Position numbers and translations under genes: made by a program. This document shows positions 17,832-26,751 of a stretch of DNA of 64,000 nt, piece after piece. The DNA comes from Sporosarcina sp. FSL K6-1522 (GTDB taxonomy: Bacteria > Bacillota > Bacilli > Bacillales_A > Planococcaceae). Below the pieces are notes generated by a model. The model made no database searches, was not told the DNA's origin, and saw only the letters and a list, made by a program, of their open reading frames with translations. Each line of letters starts with the position of its first letter. Position 1 is the first letter of the stretch. The stretch covers positions 2,702,501 to 2,766,500 of the forward strand of contig NZ_CP152019.1 of NCBI RefSeq assembly GCF_038622445.1. The letters are read 5' to 3'.

Positions 17832-18120
17832 GGGCTATTCGTGGCCAGAGGCACTACTCACATTAACTATCGTAATGGTTATTTTTGGAACACTACTGCC
17901 GTTTGCATCATTCATAACATCTGATTTGCAAGCCAGGAAATTGGGCATGTATGCAGCGGAGACCGCTTATCAAGGAGCCATTTCCTTTCAGACATATGGT
18001 GTGTCAGAAGGGACTCGACAAGTGGATGGAGTAGCATATGACTGGATTGTCGATACGGACGCCGTTTGTGTTTCATATGGGCCTGCGGATAAGGTGGTGA
18101 GAAAATGCATCGCTTATTGA
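17821..18120 (+). CDS. comGE: minor pseudopilin ComGE
   Basis: 99 residues overlapping comGD by 11 bases. Signal MNDKG then YSWPEALLTLTIVM keeps the Gly before the cleavage site and Glu at position 5, although position 1 is Tyr. The hydrophobic helix covers residues 10-30. Assignment rests on place in the operon and the prepilin signal. Confidence 0.85.
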   Translation: MNDKGYSWPEALLTLTIVMVIFGTLLPFASFITSDLQARKLGMYAAETAYQGAISFQTYGVSEGTRQVDGVAYDWIVDTDAVCVSYGPADKVVRKCIAY

Positions 18121-18554
18121 ATAAGGGAAATGAACGTGGCTATACTTTTCTTGAGAGTATTTTCCAACTGTTGATTATGGCGCTATTTCTTCAGCTATTT
18201 GTGCTGTTTTTCTTCTGGAAAGAACCGATTGAACGACAATATACGGATTATGGATCCACAGAATGGGAATTATTTGCGGTGGATATGCAGCAACTGCTAG
18301 CGGAAGTGAGTGCGATTGAAGTCAGTGATGCGGGAGAAATGCTTCGCTTTCAGAATGCGAGAGGAAACATTAGTATCAATCAAAATGGAAATGTTATTCG
18401 GAAGCGGGTGAATGGGAATGGGCATATCCCGTTACTAACAAGCGTCCGCTCCACGTTTTTTTCCATTGACGGAATGGGCTTAACCGCACGGGTTCTAATG
18501 GCAGATGGCACGCGAAAAGAGAGGAGATTTGTTATTGGGTTGTATCCAGAATGA
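18105..18554 (+). CDS. comGF: minor pseudopilin ComGF
   Basis: 149 residues overlapping comGE by 16 bases. Signal NERG then YTFLESIFQLLIMALF with Glu5. The later part (RFQNARGNISINQNGNVIRKRVNGNGHIPLL) resembles the beta-rich region of ComGF. Confidence 0.88.
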   Translation: MHRLLNKGNERGYTFLESIFQLLIMALFLQLFVLFFFWKEPIERQYTDYGSTEWELFAVDMQQLLAEVSAIEVSDAGEMLRFQNARGNISINQNGNVIRKRVNGNGHIPLLTSVRSTFFSIDGMGLTARVLMADGTRKERRFVIGLYPE

Positions 18555-18714
18555 AGACGGTGCTATGCTTGCGGCAGCGATTGTTCTATTATTTTTCGTT
18601 TCCCTCTTTCTTTTCACCATCGTTTCGTGGCATGATAGTCTACAAAGGACATATGATTCGCTTGAAACATATTACGACAACGAAACGGTGAAGATAATGA
18701 AGCGGGGCGGCTAG
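18535..18714 (+). CDS. comGG: short ComGG-like protein
   Basis: About 59 residues from a TTG at 18535, chosen because AGAGGAG lies eight bases before it; an in-frame ATG at 18505 has no RBS. The segment NEDGAMLAAAIVLLFFVSLFL is the membrane/spine helix, followed by a charged helix ending MKRGG. B. subtilis ComGG has about 124 residues, so the C-terminal half is missing. Position as seventh gene of the operon supports ComGG. Whether it works at this length is open. Confidence 0.65.
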   Translation: MGCIQNEDGAMLAAAIVLLFFVSLFLFTIVSWHDSLQRTYDSLETYYDNETVKIMKRGG

Positions 18715-18744
18715 ATAGAACTGTCCCAGCAGACGGGTGATAAC

Positions 18745-19260
18745 ATGAGGAAAGTGTATTTGGTTGGCTTTATGGGCAGTGGGAAAAGTGCTATCGGTAA
18801 GCGACTCAGTTTTGCGACCAAGATGCCATTTTACGATATGGATGATGAAATCGTGAAAAGAATGGGCATGACGATTCCTGCTATTTTTGAAACATACGGT
18901 GAAGCGTATTTTCGCGATATGGAGACAGAATTTTTGCGTACATTTCGTGATGAGTCTTGTATTATTGCGACAGGCGGCGGTGTAGCGATGCGGGAAGAAA
19001 ATCGCGCGATTATGCGTAAAACAGGGCTTGTTTTTTATCTTAACGCACCATTTCGTGACATATGGCGTCGCGTTGCAACAGATAAGAATCGGCCAATTGT
19101 TCAGCGATCGTCACGTTCTGATCTGGAGCGATTATTTAAAACAAGGCGTGCGAATTATCAGCAATCTGCTCATTTTCGGGTGGAGACAGAGCATCGTTCC
19201 TTGCGAGATATTACCGATTACATTGCATTCCAGGTCGGTAGGCTTGCAGGAGAAAAATAA
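18745..19260 (+). CDS. aroK: shikimate kinase
   Basis: Phosphorylates shikimate at the 3-hydroxyl with ATP, fifth step to chorismate. 171 residues, standard length. Walker A GFMGSGKS (residues 8-15), DMDDEI for Mg/shikimate, ATGGGVAMR for shikimate binding, and the lid arginine in NRPIVQ. It follows comGG by 30 bases and may be read through from comG, the same arrangement as in B. subtilis. Confidence 0.95.
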   Translation: MRKVYLVGFMGSGKSAIGKRLSFATKMPFYDMDDEIVKRMGMTIPAIFETYGEAYFRDMETEFLRTFRDESCIIATGGGVAMREENRAIMRKTGLVFYLNAPFRDIWRRVATDKNRPIVQRSSRSDLERLFKTRRANYQQSAHFRVETEHRSLRDITDYIAFQVGRLAGEK

Positions 19261-19289
19261 AACGGAAATCGACAGAGATTTCCGTTTTT
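19261..19289 (+). terminator. terminator of comG-aroK
   Basis: Ten-base stem AACGGAAATC (19261-19270) with complement at 19277-19286, six-base loop and five Ts. Confidence 0.85.
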
Positions 19290-19392
19290 CTACATGTAAA
19301 TTGGATGAAGATTTAAAAAACACCTTAAAACACGAACGTTATAAACTTCTTTTCTTTTAACGTTCGTAAAAACAACTAACTATGAAAAAGTA

Positions 19393-19421
19393 TTGCGCTT
19401 ACAGAAATGAAATGTTAAGAT
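19393..19421 (+). promoter_or_regulatory. promoter of the gcv leader
   Basis: TTGCGC (19393-19398), a 17-base spacer and TAAGAT (19416-19421), placed so that transcription would begin well before the riboswitch. Confidence 0.5.
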
Positions 19422-19489
19422 ATAAGGCGAAAGGGCATATTTTGCCTTAATTTTAATCATTGTCATACCAATTGAATAGCGCGAATGAT

Positions 19490-19689
19490 TGTATGGGGAG
19501 AGCACGCATTAGGCGTCGCCGAAGGAGCAAATAACAGAGGTTATGAATCTCTCAGGTAAAAAGACTCATACATGACGCATCTCTGGAGAGAGCCGATGTA
19601 ATGCGGCCACCAACGAGGAAAGCCGTAAGGTCAAACTTTCAGGTACAAGGACAGAGGTTCTCTTTTACAGGGGACCTCTGTCCTTTTTT
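19490..19689 (+). ncRNA. tandem glycine riboswitch with terminator platform
   Basis: Two aptamer signatures follow one another. Aptamer 1: GGGGAGAGC near 19496, GCCGAAGGAGCAA near 19518, TCTCAGGT near 19549. Aptamer 2: GGAGAGAGCC near 19585, GAGGAAAGCC near 19615, TTTCAGGTACAAGGACAGAG near 19639. Directly after comes a terminator: AAGGACAGAGGT (19647-19658) pairs with ACCTCTGTCCTT (19674-19685), then Ts. As in other bacilli, glycine binding should prevent termination and turn on the glycine cleavage operon that follows. Confidence 0.95.
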
Positions 19690-19695
19690 AGGCAT

Positions 19696-19767
19696 CAGAA
19701 AGTATAAGTGTTTCAACTGGGGTCGTTGTCTAGGCTCCAGTGCCAGGGCGCCTGCGCTTTTCTTAAT
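19696..19767 (+). repeat. dispersed repeat family 1, copy a
   Basis: About 72 bases between the glycine riboswitch terminator and gcvT. It starts AGAAAGTATAAGTGTTTCAAC, contains GTCTAGGCTCCAG and ends GCGCTTTTCTTAAT. The same blocks in the same order occur at 38793-38858. The ends are inverted (AAGAAA / TTTCTT). Confidence 0.75.
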
Positions 19768-19791
19768 CACAACTTCAAGGGGGAATAGACT

Positions 19792-20889
19792 GTGTCAGAA
19801 ACTTTAAAACGTACCGTGCTTTTTGATAGCTATGCGGAGTACGGCGGAAAAACAATCGATTTCGGTGGTTGGGAATTACCTGTTCAATTTTCAAGCATCA
19901 AAGCTGAACATGAAGCAGTTCGTACCAAAGCTGGTTTGTTTGATGTGTCGCACATGGGTGAAGTACTCGTTCGCGGTGAAGGTGCACTCGCTTATTTACA
20001 AAAGCTCGTGACGAACGATGTATCGAAATTGAAAGACGGTCAAGCGCAATATACAGCTATGTGTTATGAAAACGGCGGTACAGTTGATGATCTTCTTATT
20101 TACAAACGTGCAGATAACGACTACCTACTTGTTGTCAACGCGTCAAATATTGACAAAGATCTTGAGTGGATGAATAAACATCTAACAGGCGATGTCACAA
20201 TTGAAGACCAGTCTGCTGCTTATACACTTCTTGCTTTGCAAGGACCTGTAGCACAAGATGTTTTGCAAAAATTGACGGATGAGCCGTTGGAAGAGATTAA
20301 ATTTTTCCGATTCAAAGAAAACGTCAATATCGCGGGGCACAATGTACTCATTTCTCGTACAGGTTATACAGGTGAAGATGGCTTTGAAATTTACGGTTCT
20401 CCAGAAGCAGCTGTTGCATTATGGCCGGCAATTCTTAAAGCAGGTGAAAGTGAAGGCGTTATTCCAGCAGGTTTAGGTGCTCGTGATACACTTCGTTTTG
20501 AGTCTGGTTTACCACTTTATGGTCAAGAATTGTCTAAAGATATTTCACCACTTGAAACAGGTTTAGGTTTTGTTGTAAAGGTAAATAAAGAAGAAGATTT
20601 CATTGGTAAAGAAGCACTTGCTGCTCAAAAGGAAAACGGTGTACCACGTAAACTTGTAGGTCTTGAGATGATTGACAAAGGCATTCCACGTACAGGTTAC
20701 AAAGTGTTCCTTGGTGACGAAGAAATCGGAGAAGTCACAACGGGTACACAATCACCAACGCTTAAAAAGAATATTGGATTTGCTCTATTGAAGAGCGAGC
20801 ATACTTCACAAGGCACAGAAGTGGAAGTGGAAGTTCGTAATAAGCGTTTGAAAGCAGTTATTATTGCAACACCATTTTATAAACGATAA
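19792..20889 (+). CDS. gcvT: glycine cleavage system T protein (aminomethyltransferase)
   Basis: Transfers the methylene carbon from aminomethylated H protein to THF, releasing ammonia. 365 residues from a GTG start preceded by AAGGGGG. Family motifs: [39 protein letters not shown] and the C-terminal [17 protein letters not shown]. First gene of gcvT-gcvPA-gcvPB, controlled by the glycine riboswitch upstream. Confidence 0.97.
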   Translation: MSETLKRTVLFDSYAEYGGKTIDFGGWELPVQFSSIKAEHEAVRTKAGLFDVSHMGEVLVRGEGALAYLQKLVTNDVSKLKDGQAQYTAMCYENGGTVDDLLIYKRADNDYLLVVNASNIDKDLEWMNKHLTGDVTIEDQSAAYTLLALQGPVAQDVLQKLTDEPLEEIKFFRFKENVNIAGHNVLISRTGYTGEDGFEIYGSPEAAVALWPAILKAGESEGVIPAGLGARDTLRFESGLPLYGQELSKDISPLETGLGFVVKVNKEEDFIGKEALAAQKENGVPRKLVGLEMIDKGIPRTGYKVFLGDEEIGEVTTGTQSPTLKKNIGFALLKSEHTSQGTEVEVEVRNKRLKAVIIATPFYKR

Positions 20890-20921
20890 TGAATGACATT
20901 ATGAAAAGGGGACAAGTGGAT

Positions 20922-22268
20922 ATGAAGCATCGTTACCTTCCAATGACGGAAACCGATCGCGCAGAAATGCTAAAAACAATCGGAATTTCTTCCGTAGATG
21001 AACTTTTTGCAGATATTCCTGAACAAATTCGATTTAAAGGCGAGTACAATATTAAACAAGCGAAGTCTGAGTCTTCATTGACAAAAGAACTTTCACAACT
21101 TGCTGCAAAAAATGCTGACGCACGTACATATACATCATTTTTAGGTGCGGGTGTCTATGATCATTACAAGCCAATCATCGTTGACCATGTGATTTCACGT
21201 TCAGAGTTTTACACGGCTTATACACCATACCAACCAGAAATTTCACAAGGTGAATTGCAAGCAATCTTTGAATTCCAGACAATGATCTGTGAATTGACTG
21301 GTATGGATCTAGCCAACTCATCTATGTATGATGGTGGAACAGCTCTTGCAGAGGCAGGAATGCTTGCTGCAGGCCATACACGTCGGAAAAAATTGCTTGT
21401 GTCTGAAACTGTACATCCTGAATCTCGTGATGTTGTGCTTTCTTACGCAAATGGACAATCAATCGAAGTTGTAACCATTCCACAAAAAGATGGCGTTACA
21501 GATCTTGCAAAATTGGAAGAAATGATTGATGACAATACAGCGGCAGTACTTGTCCAATATCCGAACTTCTTCGGTCAAATCGAAGATATTCAAAAAATTG
21601 GTGACATTGCACATGATAAAGGCGGCTTGTTCGTTGTATCAGCGAATCCACTTGCACTTGGCGTATTAACACCACCAGGTAAATTAGGTGCAGATATTAC
21701 AGTTGGAGATGCGCAACCATTCGGAATTGCCGAAGCATTTGGCGGTCCACACTGTGGTTATTTCGCTGTAACGAAAAAGTTAATGCGTAAAGTACCAGGA
21801 CGTCTTGTTGGAGAAACAACAGATGATGAAGGACGTCGTGGCTATGTATTGACACTTCAAGCACGTGAACAGCATATCCGTCGTGATAAAGCGACATCTA
21901 ATATTTGTTCAAACCAAGCGTTGAACGCACTTGCAGCTTCTGTTGCGATGACAGCACTTGGAAAAGTAGGCGCACAAGAAATTGCTTACCAAAACATCGT
22001 CAAAACACGTTATGCGAAAGAAGCATTTGAAAAAGCTGGTTTCGCTGTGAAGTATGAAGGTGCGCACTTCAACGAAATCGTTGTCGATTGCAAACAAGCT
22101 GTTAAAGAAGTGAATGCACAATTGTTCACAAAAGGAATTATTGGTGGTTATGACCTTGGTCTAACATATCCAGAACTTGCAAACCATGCACTAATCGCTG
22201 TAACAGAACAGCGTACAAAAGAAGAAATCGATGCACTTGTGCAGGAAATGGAGGCCCTTCATGCATAA
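20922..22268 (+). CDS. gcvPA: glycine dehydrogenase (decarboxylating) subunit 1
   Basis: Subunit of the split P protein, 448 residues, the same length as B. subtilis Gcv[20 protein letters not shown] fits the family N-terminus, so 20922 is preferred to the in-frame ATGs at 20889 and 20901. Motifs include [29 protein letters not shown] and GGPHCGYFA. This subunit lacks the PLP lysine, which is on GcvPB. It starts 33 bases after gcvT. Confidence 0.95.
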   Translation: MKHRYLPMTETDRAEMLKTIGISSVDELFADIPEQIRFKGEYNIKQAKSESSLTKELSQLAAKNADARTYTSFLGAGVYDHYKPIIVDHVISRSEFYTAYTPYQPEISQGELQAIFEFQTMICELTGMDLANSSMYDGGTALAEAGMLAAGHTRRKKLLVSETVHPESRDVVLSYANGQSIEVVTIPQKDGVTDLAKLEEMIDDNTAAVLVQYPNFFGQIEDIQKIGDIAHDKGGLFVVSANPLALGVLTPPGKLGADITVGDAQPFGIAEAFGGPHCGYFAVTKKLMRKVPGRLVGETTDDEGRRGYVLTLQAREQHIRRDKATSNICSNQALNALAASVAMTALGKVGAQEIAYQNIVKTRYAKEAFEKAGFAVKYEGAHFNEIVVDCKQAVKEVNAQLFTKGIIGGYDLGLTYPELANHALIAVTEQRTKEEIDALVQEMEALHA

Positions 22269-23718
22269 AGATAATCAGCCGTTAATTTTTGAACTGACGA
22301 AAGAAGGACGGGTAGGTTATAGCCTTCCTGAACTAGATGTGCCTGAATTAGACCTTTCCGGCCTATTGCCAGAAGGCTTTGTCCGTGAAGAAGCTGCGGA
22401 ACTTCCGGAAGTTTCTGAGCTTGATATTATGCGTCACTATACAGCATTATCTAATCGTAACCATGGTGTAGACACAGGATTTTATCCACTAGGATCATGT
22501 ACGATGAAATACAATCCTAAAATCAATGAATCTGTTGCGCGTTACCCAGGATTTGCGAACATTCACCCATTGCAGGATGAGTCGACAGTTCAAGGGGCAA
22601 TGGAATTATTGTACGATTTACAAGAGCATCTCGTTGAAATTACGGGAATGGATGAAGTTACGCTTCAACCAGCTGCAGGTGCACACGGTGAATGGACAGC
22701 ATTGATGATGATCCGTGCCTTCCACGAAGCGAACGGTGACTTTAACCGAACGAAAGTACTTGTTCCTGACTCAGCGCACGGAACGAATCCAGCATCAGCT
22801 ACAGTTGCAGGATTTGAAACGGTAACAGTTAAGTCGAATGAGCATGGACTTGTCGATCTTGAAGACTTGAAACGTGTCGTTGGTTCAGATACAGCAGCAC
22901 TTATGCTGACAAACCCGAATACATTGGGACTTTTTGAAGAAGACATTCTTGAAATGGCTGAAATCGTTCACGGTGCTGGCGGAAAGCTCTACTATGACGG
23001 TGCGAACTTAAACGCAGTTATGTCTAAAGCGCGCCCTGGCGACATGGGCTTTGATGCAGTTCACTTGAACTTGCACAAAACGTTCACGGGTCCACACGGT
23101 GGTGGAGGCCCAGGTTCAGGTCCAGTTGGTGTGAAAGCGGATTTGATTCCATTCTTGCCAAAACCAGTTCTTGTGAAAAAAGACGATGTATTCACATTCG
23201 ATTACAATCGTCCACAATCTATCGGACGCGTTAAACCGTATTATGGAAACTTTGGTATCAATGTGCGTGCTTACACGTATATCCGTTCAATGGGACCAGA
23301 CGGCTTGAAAGCAGTTACGGAATACGCGGTATTGAATGCGAACTATATGATGCGTCGACTTGAGCCTTACTTCGACCTACCATATAATCGTCATTGTAAG
23401 CATGAATTCGTACTTTCAGGTCGTCGTCAGAAGAAACTTGGCGTGCGTACACTTGATATGGCGAAACGTCTGCTTGACTTTGGCTATCATCCACCAACAA
23501 TCTACTTCCCACTAAACGTTGAGGAAGGGATGATGATTGAGCCGACAGAAACAGAGTCGAAAGAAACACTCGACGCATTCTGTGATGCACTCATTCAAAT
23601 CGCAAAAGAAGTTGATGAAAACCCTGAAATCGTTCAAAATGCACCACATACGACGGTTATCAATCGTTTAGATGAAACGAAAGCGGCTCGTCAACCTGTA
23701 TTACGTTATACAAAATAA
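22261..23718 (+). CDS. gcvPB: glycine dehydrogenase (decarboxylating) subunit 2
   Basis: PLP-bearing subunit of the split P protein, 485 residues. The start at 22261 overlaps the end of gcvPA by eight bases and has ATGGAGG upstream. The PLP lysine lies in [17 protein letters not shown]. Other family text: [20 protein letters not shown] and [15 protein letters not shown]. Together with GcvT, H and L proteins it splits glycine to CO2, ammonia and methylene-THF. Confidence 0.97.
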   Translation: MHKDNQPLIFELTKEGRVGYSLPELDVPELDLSGLLPEGFVREEAAELPEVSELDIMRHYTALSNRNHGVDTGFYPLGSCTMKYNPKINESVARYPGFANIHPLQDESTVQGAMELLYDLQEHLVEITGMDEVTLQPAAGAHGEWTALMMIRAFHEANGDFNRTKVLVPDSAHGTNPASATVAGFETVTVKSNEHGLVDLEDLKRVVGSDTAALMLTNPNTLGLFEEDILEMAEIVHGAGGKLYYDGANLNAVMSKARPGDMGFDAVHLNLHKTFTGPHGGGGPGSGPVGVKADLIPFLPKPVLVKKDDVFTFDYNRPQSIGRVKPYYGNFGINVRAYTYIRSMGPDGLKAVTEYAVLNANYMMRRLEPYFDLPYNRHCKHEFVLSGRRQKKLGVRTLDMAKRLLDFGYHPPTIYFPLNVEEGMMIEPTETESKETLDAFCDALIQIAKEVDENPEIVQNAPHTTVINRLDETKAARQPVLRYTK

Positions 23719-23764
23719 AAAATATAAAAAGCACAGCAATTTTGCGCTGTGCTTTTTATATTTT
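23719..23764. terminator. bidirectional terminator between gcvPB and the AAA ATPase gene
   Basis: A 19-base perfect stem (23719-23737 with 23746-23764) whose core is AAAAAGCACAGC, loop AATTTTGC, with A/T runs on both sides. Confidence 0.9.
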
Positions 23765-23789
23765 GAGAGAGTTTCTATGTTTCTTCTTA

Positions 23790-25055
23790 TTAAAATCCAA
23801 TCGAGCCCTCTTGTTCCCAATTTCCTTTTGTAGATCGTTTATGTTGCTTTTGCAAATCCTGAATTCGTCTGTCATATTCAACCGTTCCATCATAATGAAA
23901 ACCGAGTGCAACGGACATGTACAATTCGTTGAGTTGGGAAACAGATAACCCTGCTGTACGTTTTGTAACATCGTTCAATTGTTCATCATTGAATAGTCCT
24001 TTTTTGTCGAGTTTCTTCATATAAGCACGACGAACTTCGGATGTCGGGGAAAGAATCTCATAGCTGCTGTCGAAACGACCTGCGCGGTTAATGAGGGCAG
24101 GATCAATTTTTTCTGGATAGTTAGTTGTCCCGATGATAAATAGTCCTGCACGTACACGAGCACCGTCTAATGTATTAAGAAATGAACTGCGTGTATGTTC
24201 CGGCATGGAGTCGATATCTTCAATAACGAGAATCGCAGGGGCCATCCTTTCGACGGTCGTGAATACTTCTTGTATAGAATAGCTACCTGTATGTTCTGTA
24301 ATTTGCCAATAGATGACGGGGGCTGATGTCGAGCCGGTAATTGAGCGGACAAGTGTGGTTTTACCGTTTCCAGGGGCACCATACAATAAAATGCCGCGTT
24401 TATAAGGCAGTCCATATTCCTTGTAGAATGATCCGCCATCTTTGAAAAATTCATCAATTGCTCGAAAGATATCGGATTTCATGCGGTCCTCTAAAAATAC
24501 ATCCTCTCTGCTGACCTTTTCCCCATGCTCAAAACTTTTCTTTTCGACGCCACTTTCTGTATCGACTAAGTACGTGACCGTCGTTTTCATTGTTTCACGT
24601 TGCAGGTGATTGAGCTCTTCGATGAATGTTTTTACTTTCTCAGCGGAAGAAGAGAAAAGTTGATATTCGGGCCAGGTTGAACCGCTACCACCATAGTATA
24701 GTAATTGCGTGAAAGCGACATCAAAGTCGGGGAAGTACAACAATTGGTTTTCAATTGTCTCAGAAATGCGTAATTTGAACTCTTGAGTTGAATTGGATCG
24801 TCCTACCTTCTTAGTAGGTCGCACGCCGTAGATATGACCGAGTGATTCGTAGTGCAACTTTCCTTTTTTCATTAACTCATCAATAACGGACTCTGCATGA
24901 GCAATAAGCTCTTCAGCTTGAATGACTTTCCAGTCTTGTTGCTGTCGTTCGTTTAAACGGTTGAAAATATGTCGATTGACGGCTGCATAATCTTCATAAA
25001 ACGGTAAGGTATTACGCACATCTCTATCAATTGGCAATAAAATTAAATTTTCCAT
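23790..25055 (-). CDS. AAA ATPase, YjoB-like
   Basis: 421 residues; start MENLILLPID at 25055 with GGAGAG six bases upstream. The N-terminal half (1-200) is of unknown fold. The C-terminal AAA domain has Walker A GAPGNGKTT, Walker B ILVIEDID, sensor 1 IIGTTNYP and the arginine finger region NRAGRFD, followed by a helical lid. Length and layout resemble B. subtilis YjoB, a BCS1-like AAA protein with chaperone-like activity. It is absent from this position in B. subtilis, so it is an accessory gene here. No partner is obvious; it is convergent with gcvPB. Confidence 0.82.
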   Translation of the reverse strand: MENLILLPIDRDVRNTLPFYEDYAAVNRHIFNRLNERQQQDWKVIQAEELIAHAESVIDELMKKGKLHYESLGHIYGVRPTKKVGRSNSTQEFKLRISETIENQLLYFPDFDVAFTQLLYYGGSGSTWPEYQLFSSSAEKVKTFIEELNHLQRETMKTTVTYLVDTESGVEKKSFEHGEKVSREDVFLEDRMKSDIFRAIDEFFKDGGSFYKEYGLPYKRGILLYGAPGNGKTTLVRSITGSTSAPVIYWQITEHTGSYSIQEVFTTVERMAPAILVIEDIDSMPEHTRSSFLNTLDGARVRAGLFIIGTTNYPEKIDPALINRAGRFDSSYEILSPTSEVRRAYMKKLDKKGLFNDEQLNDVTKRTAGLSVSQLNELYMSVALGFHYDGTVEYDRRIQDLQKQHKRSTKGNWEQEGSIGF

Positions 25056-25083
25056 AAGTCTCTCCATTTCTATACTGTTTTTA

Positions 25084-25119
25084 GTAAAAAAAGTTCCTCC
25101 TTAATTAAGGAAGAACTTT
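25084..25119 (-). terminator. terminator of the rhodanese-fold gene
   Basis: On the minus strand, AAAGTTCTTCCTT pairs with AAGGAGGAACTTT (25107-25119 with 25090-25102), followed by a T-run. Confidence 0.8.
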
Positions 25120-25123
25120 ACGC

Positions 25124-25501
25124 TTACTTGCTTTTTACTTTACCTGTCCATAAACGGAATCCGCCTTGGAGGTGGAATAATTGTGTATAGTCTTTTTTCT
25201 TCAGGAATAATGCTGCACGTGCGCTTTTCCCACCGTTTTGATCGTACAGATAAACGGGCTTGTCCGGACGGATTTCTTTATACCGTTGACGGAATTGGGA
25301 ATAAGGAACATTACGTGCCCCAAGGATATGGCCTGCCTCAAATTCTTTTGCTTCACGAACATCGATGAGCTGTGCTTTTCGATAGCCTTCAATAAACTGT
25401 TCTTGTGTTAAATTGGTTACAGCTTTACGAAGACGAAGCATCGTCACAACGAAGTAAGCGATCATAATGAGGACGATAGCCCCTAATACATAATAATTCA
25501 C
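25124..25501 (-). CDS. yqhL: membrane-anchored rhodanese-fold protein lacking the active cysteine (YqhL-like)
   Basis: 125 residues from a GTG start (MNYYVLGAIVLIMIAYFVV) with GAAAGGGGAAAG upstream. One membrane span at residues 4-21, then a rhodanese domain with QLIDVREAKEFEAGHILGARNVP and QLFHLQGGFRLWTGK. The catalytic loop reads YLYDQNGGKSARAA, so the position that normally holds the sulfur-carrying cysteine is Asp87. The protein is therefore probably not a sulfurtransferase. Position before lipM matches B. subtilis yqhL, although an 8-kb cluster now lies between them. Confidence 0.88.
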   Translation of the reverse strand: MNYYVLGAIVLIMIAYFVVTMLRLRKAVTNLTQEQFIEGYRKAQLIDVREAKEFEAGHILGARNVPYSQFRQRYKEIRPDKPVYLYDQNGGKSARAALFLKKKDYTQLFHLQGGFRLWTGKVKSK

Positions 25502-25599
25502 AACAACTTTCCCCTTTCTCTCTTCTTTCTCATTATAAAGAGTTAGCGGCCGTTGTTCAATGGATAGGGGAAATAAAGAGTGTCTCAATGATGGTTTGA

Positions 25600-26511
25600 C
25601 TAGGTTTTAGTAGGATACTCCATTTCTTGAGCCACCTCTTTGACAATCGTAAGAAATCGTTCGGAAACTGACGACATATAGCGATTCCGAAGAGTGAGGA
25701 TATTAAGCTTCGTTTGGAGCGTTGGAAATGACAATGGTCGCAGTACAGGAAAATCGGGTGAATGAAAGTTCTGAAAGCAACTAGGCGTAAAACAAATGCC
25801 TGCTCCTCTTCTGACCATTAAAAGCGTAGGTAATGTTTCTGTGCCCCAGTAAACGACGTTAGGGGTAAAGCCGTTATCTTGACAGGCCTCAATAATATCA
25901 TCGGCAAGGCCTGACCCATAAGAAGTCGTAGGTAAAAGAAAACGTTCGTTTGCAAGATCTGCTATTTCAATCGTTTCTTTTTTGCATAAGGGATGATTAG
26001 GCGGAAGCGCTAACAGTAAAGGTTCAGTTAGTAGTGTTAGGGTTTGAATATCCTCCGCTCTAATAGAAGACCGAACAATCCCAATGTCGATTGTGAAATT
26101 ACGTAAATTTTCTAAAATATAAGATGTGTTGCCTTCACGGACATGTGTAACAACATTAGGAGTATCCTTTTGCAATCTTTGTAAGACATCTGGCAATATA
26201 AATAGGCTTGTGGATGTACTACAGCCCAATTTGACAGTACCTCTGATGCCCTCATGATACTCAACTAATTTCCTTTCAGTGTTCTCCGTGGAGTCCAATA
26301 ATTCTTTTCCTTGCTCATATAAAAATGTTCCACTAGCTGTTAATTCTAGGTATCTGCCCGAGCGATTAAAAAGCGTGACCCCCAATTCCTCTTCGAACTT
26401 CCTTATCAAAATACTCAAGGGCGGTTGTGTCATTTGTAGCGCCGCCGCGGCTTTCGTAATACTTCCTTCCTCTACAACTTTAATAAAACAACTCAAACGA
26501 TGTAGGTTCAT
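25600..26511 (-). CDS. LysR-family transcriptional regulator
   Basis: 303 residues from an ATG at 26511 with GGGAGAGG upstream. The N-terminal winged HTH (residues 1-60) reads MNLHRLSCFIKVVEEGSITKAAAAL, QPPLSILIRKFEEELGVTLFNR. The rest is a periplasmic-binding-like effector domain (about 90-295). It is divergent from the aminotransferase gene, with 240 bases between, which is the usual layout for a LysR protein that controls its neighbour. The effector is unknown; a substrate or intermediate of the adjacent pathway is likely. Confidence 0.9.
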   Translation of the reverse strand: MNLHRLSCFIKVVEEGSITKAAAALQMTQPPLSILIRKFEEELGVTLFNRSGRYLELTASGTFLYEQGKELLDSTENTERKLVEYHEGIRGTVKLGCSTSTSLFILPDVLQRLQKDTPNVVTHVREGNTSYILENLRNFTIDIGIVRSSIRAEDIQTLTLLTEPLLLALPPNHPLCKKETIEIADLANERFLLPTTSYGSGLADDIIEACQDNGFTPNVVYWGTETLPTLLMVRRGAGICFTPSCFQNFHSPDFPVLRPLSFPTLQTKLNILTLRNRYMSSVSERFLTIVKEVAQEMEYPTKT

Positions 26512-26694
26512 GCAAACCTCTCCCTTCAATTCTATTCATAAAAAATATGGAAGACATATATAAGATATATTTTACATTATAGATATCGAAAGATATACTA
26601 TTACCACAAGGTAGAACATTCAGAAAATTATTGCTGATTTACCGTATTTTATCATAATCAGTATAAGTTTTCAGAATGGTAATTGTTTCATCGT

Positions 26695-26724
26695 TTGTCA
26701 AAGGTTTTGGCAAGGTTTTTATAC
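26695..26724 (+). promoter_or_regulatory. probable promoter of the catabolic cluster
   Basis: TTGTCA (26695-26700), an 18-base spacer and TTATAC (26719-26724), 28 bases before the aminotransferase start. The AT-rich block at 26555-26605, with several ATAT-containing dyads, is a candidate LysR binding region. Confidence 0.4.
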
Positions 26725-26751
26725 GACAACTTATAAACGGGGGTTTTATCA

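Noticed and set aside
19601..19807. 68-residue ORF over the glycine riboswitch
   Set aside because: It runs through the second aptamer and its terminator.
26555..26605. Exact LysR operator upstream of the aminotransferase
   Set aside because: Several ATAT-containing dyads are present, but no single T-N11-A site stands out, so no site is listed.
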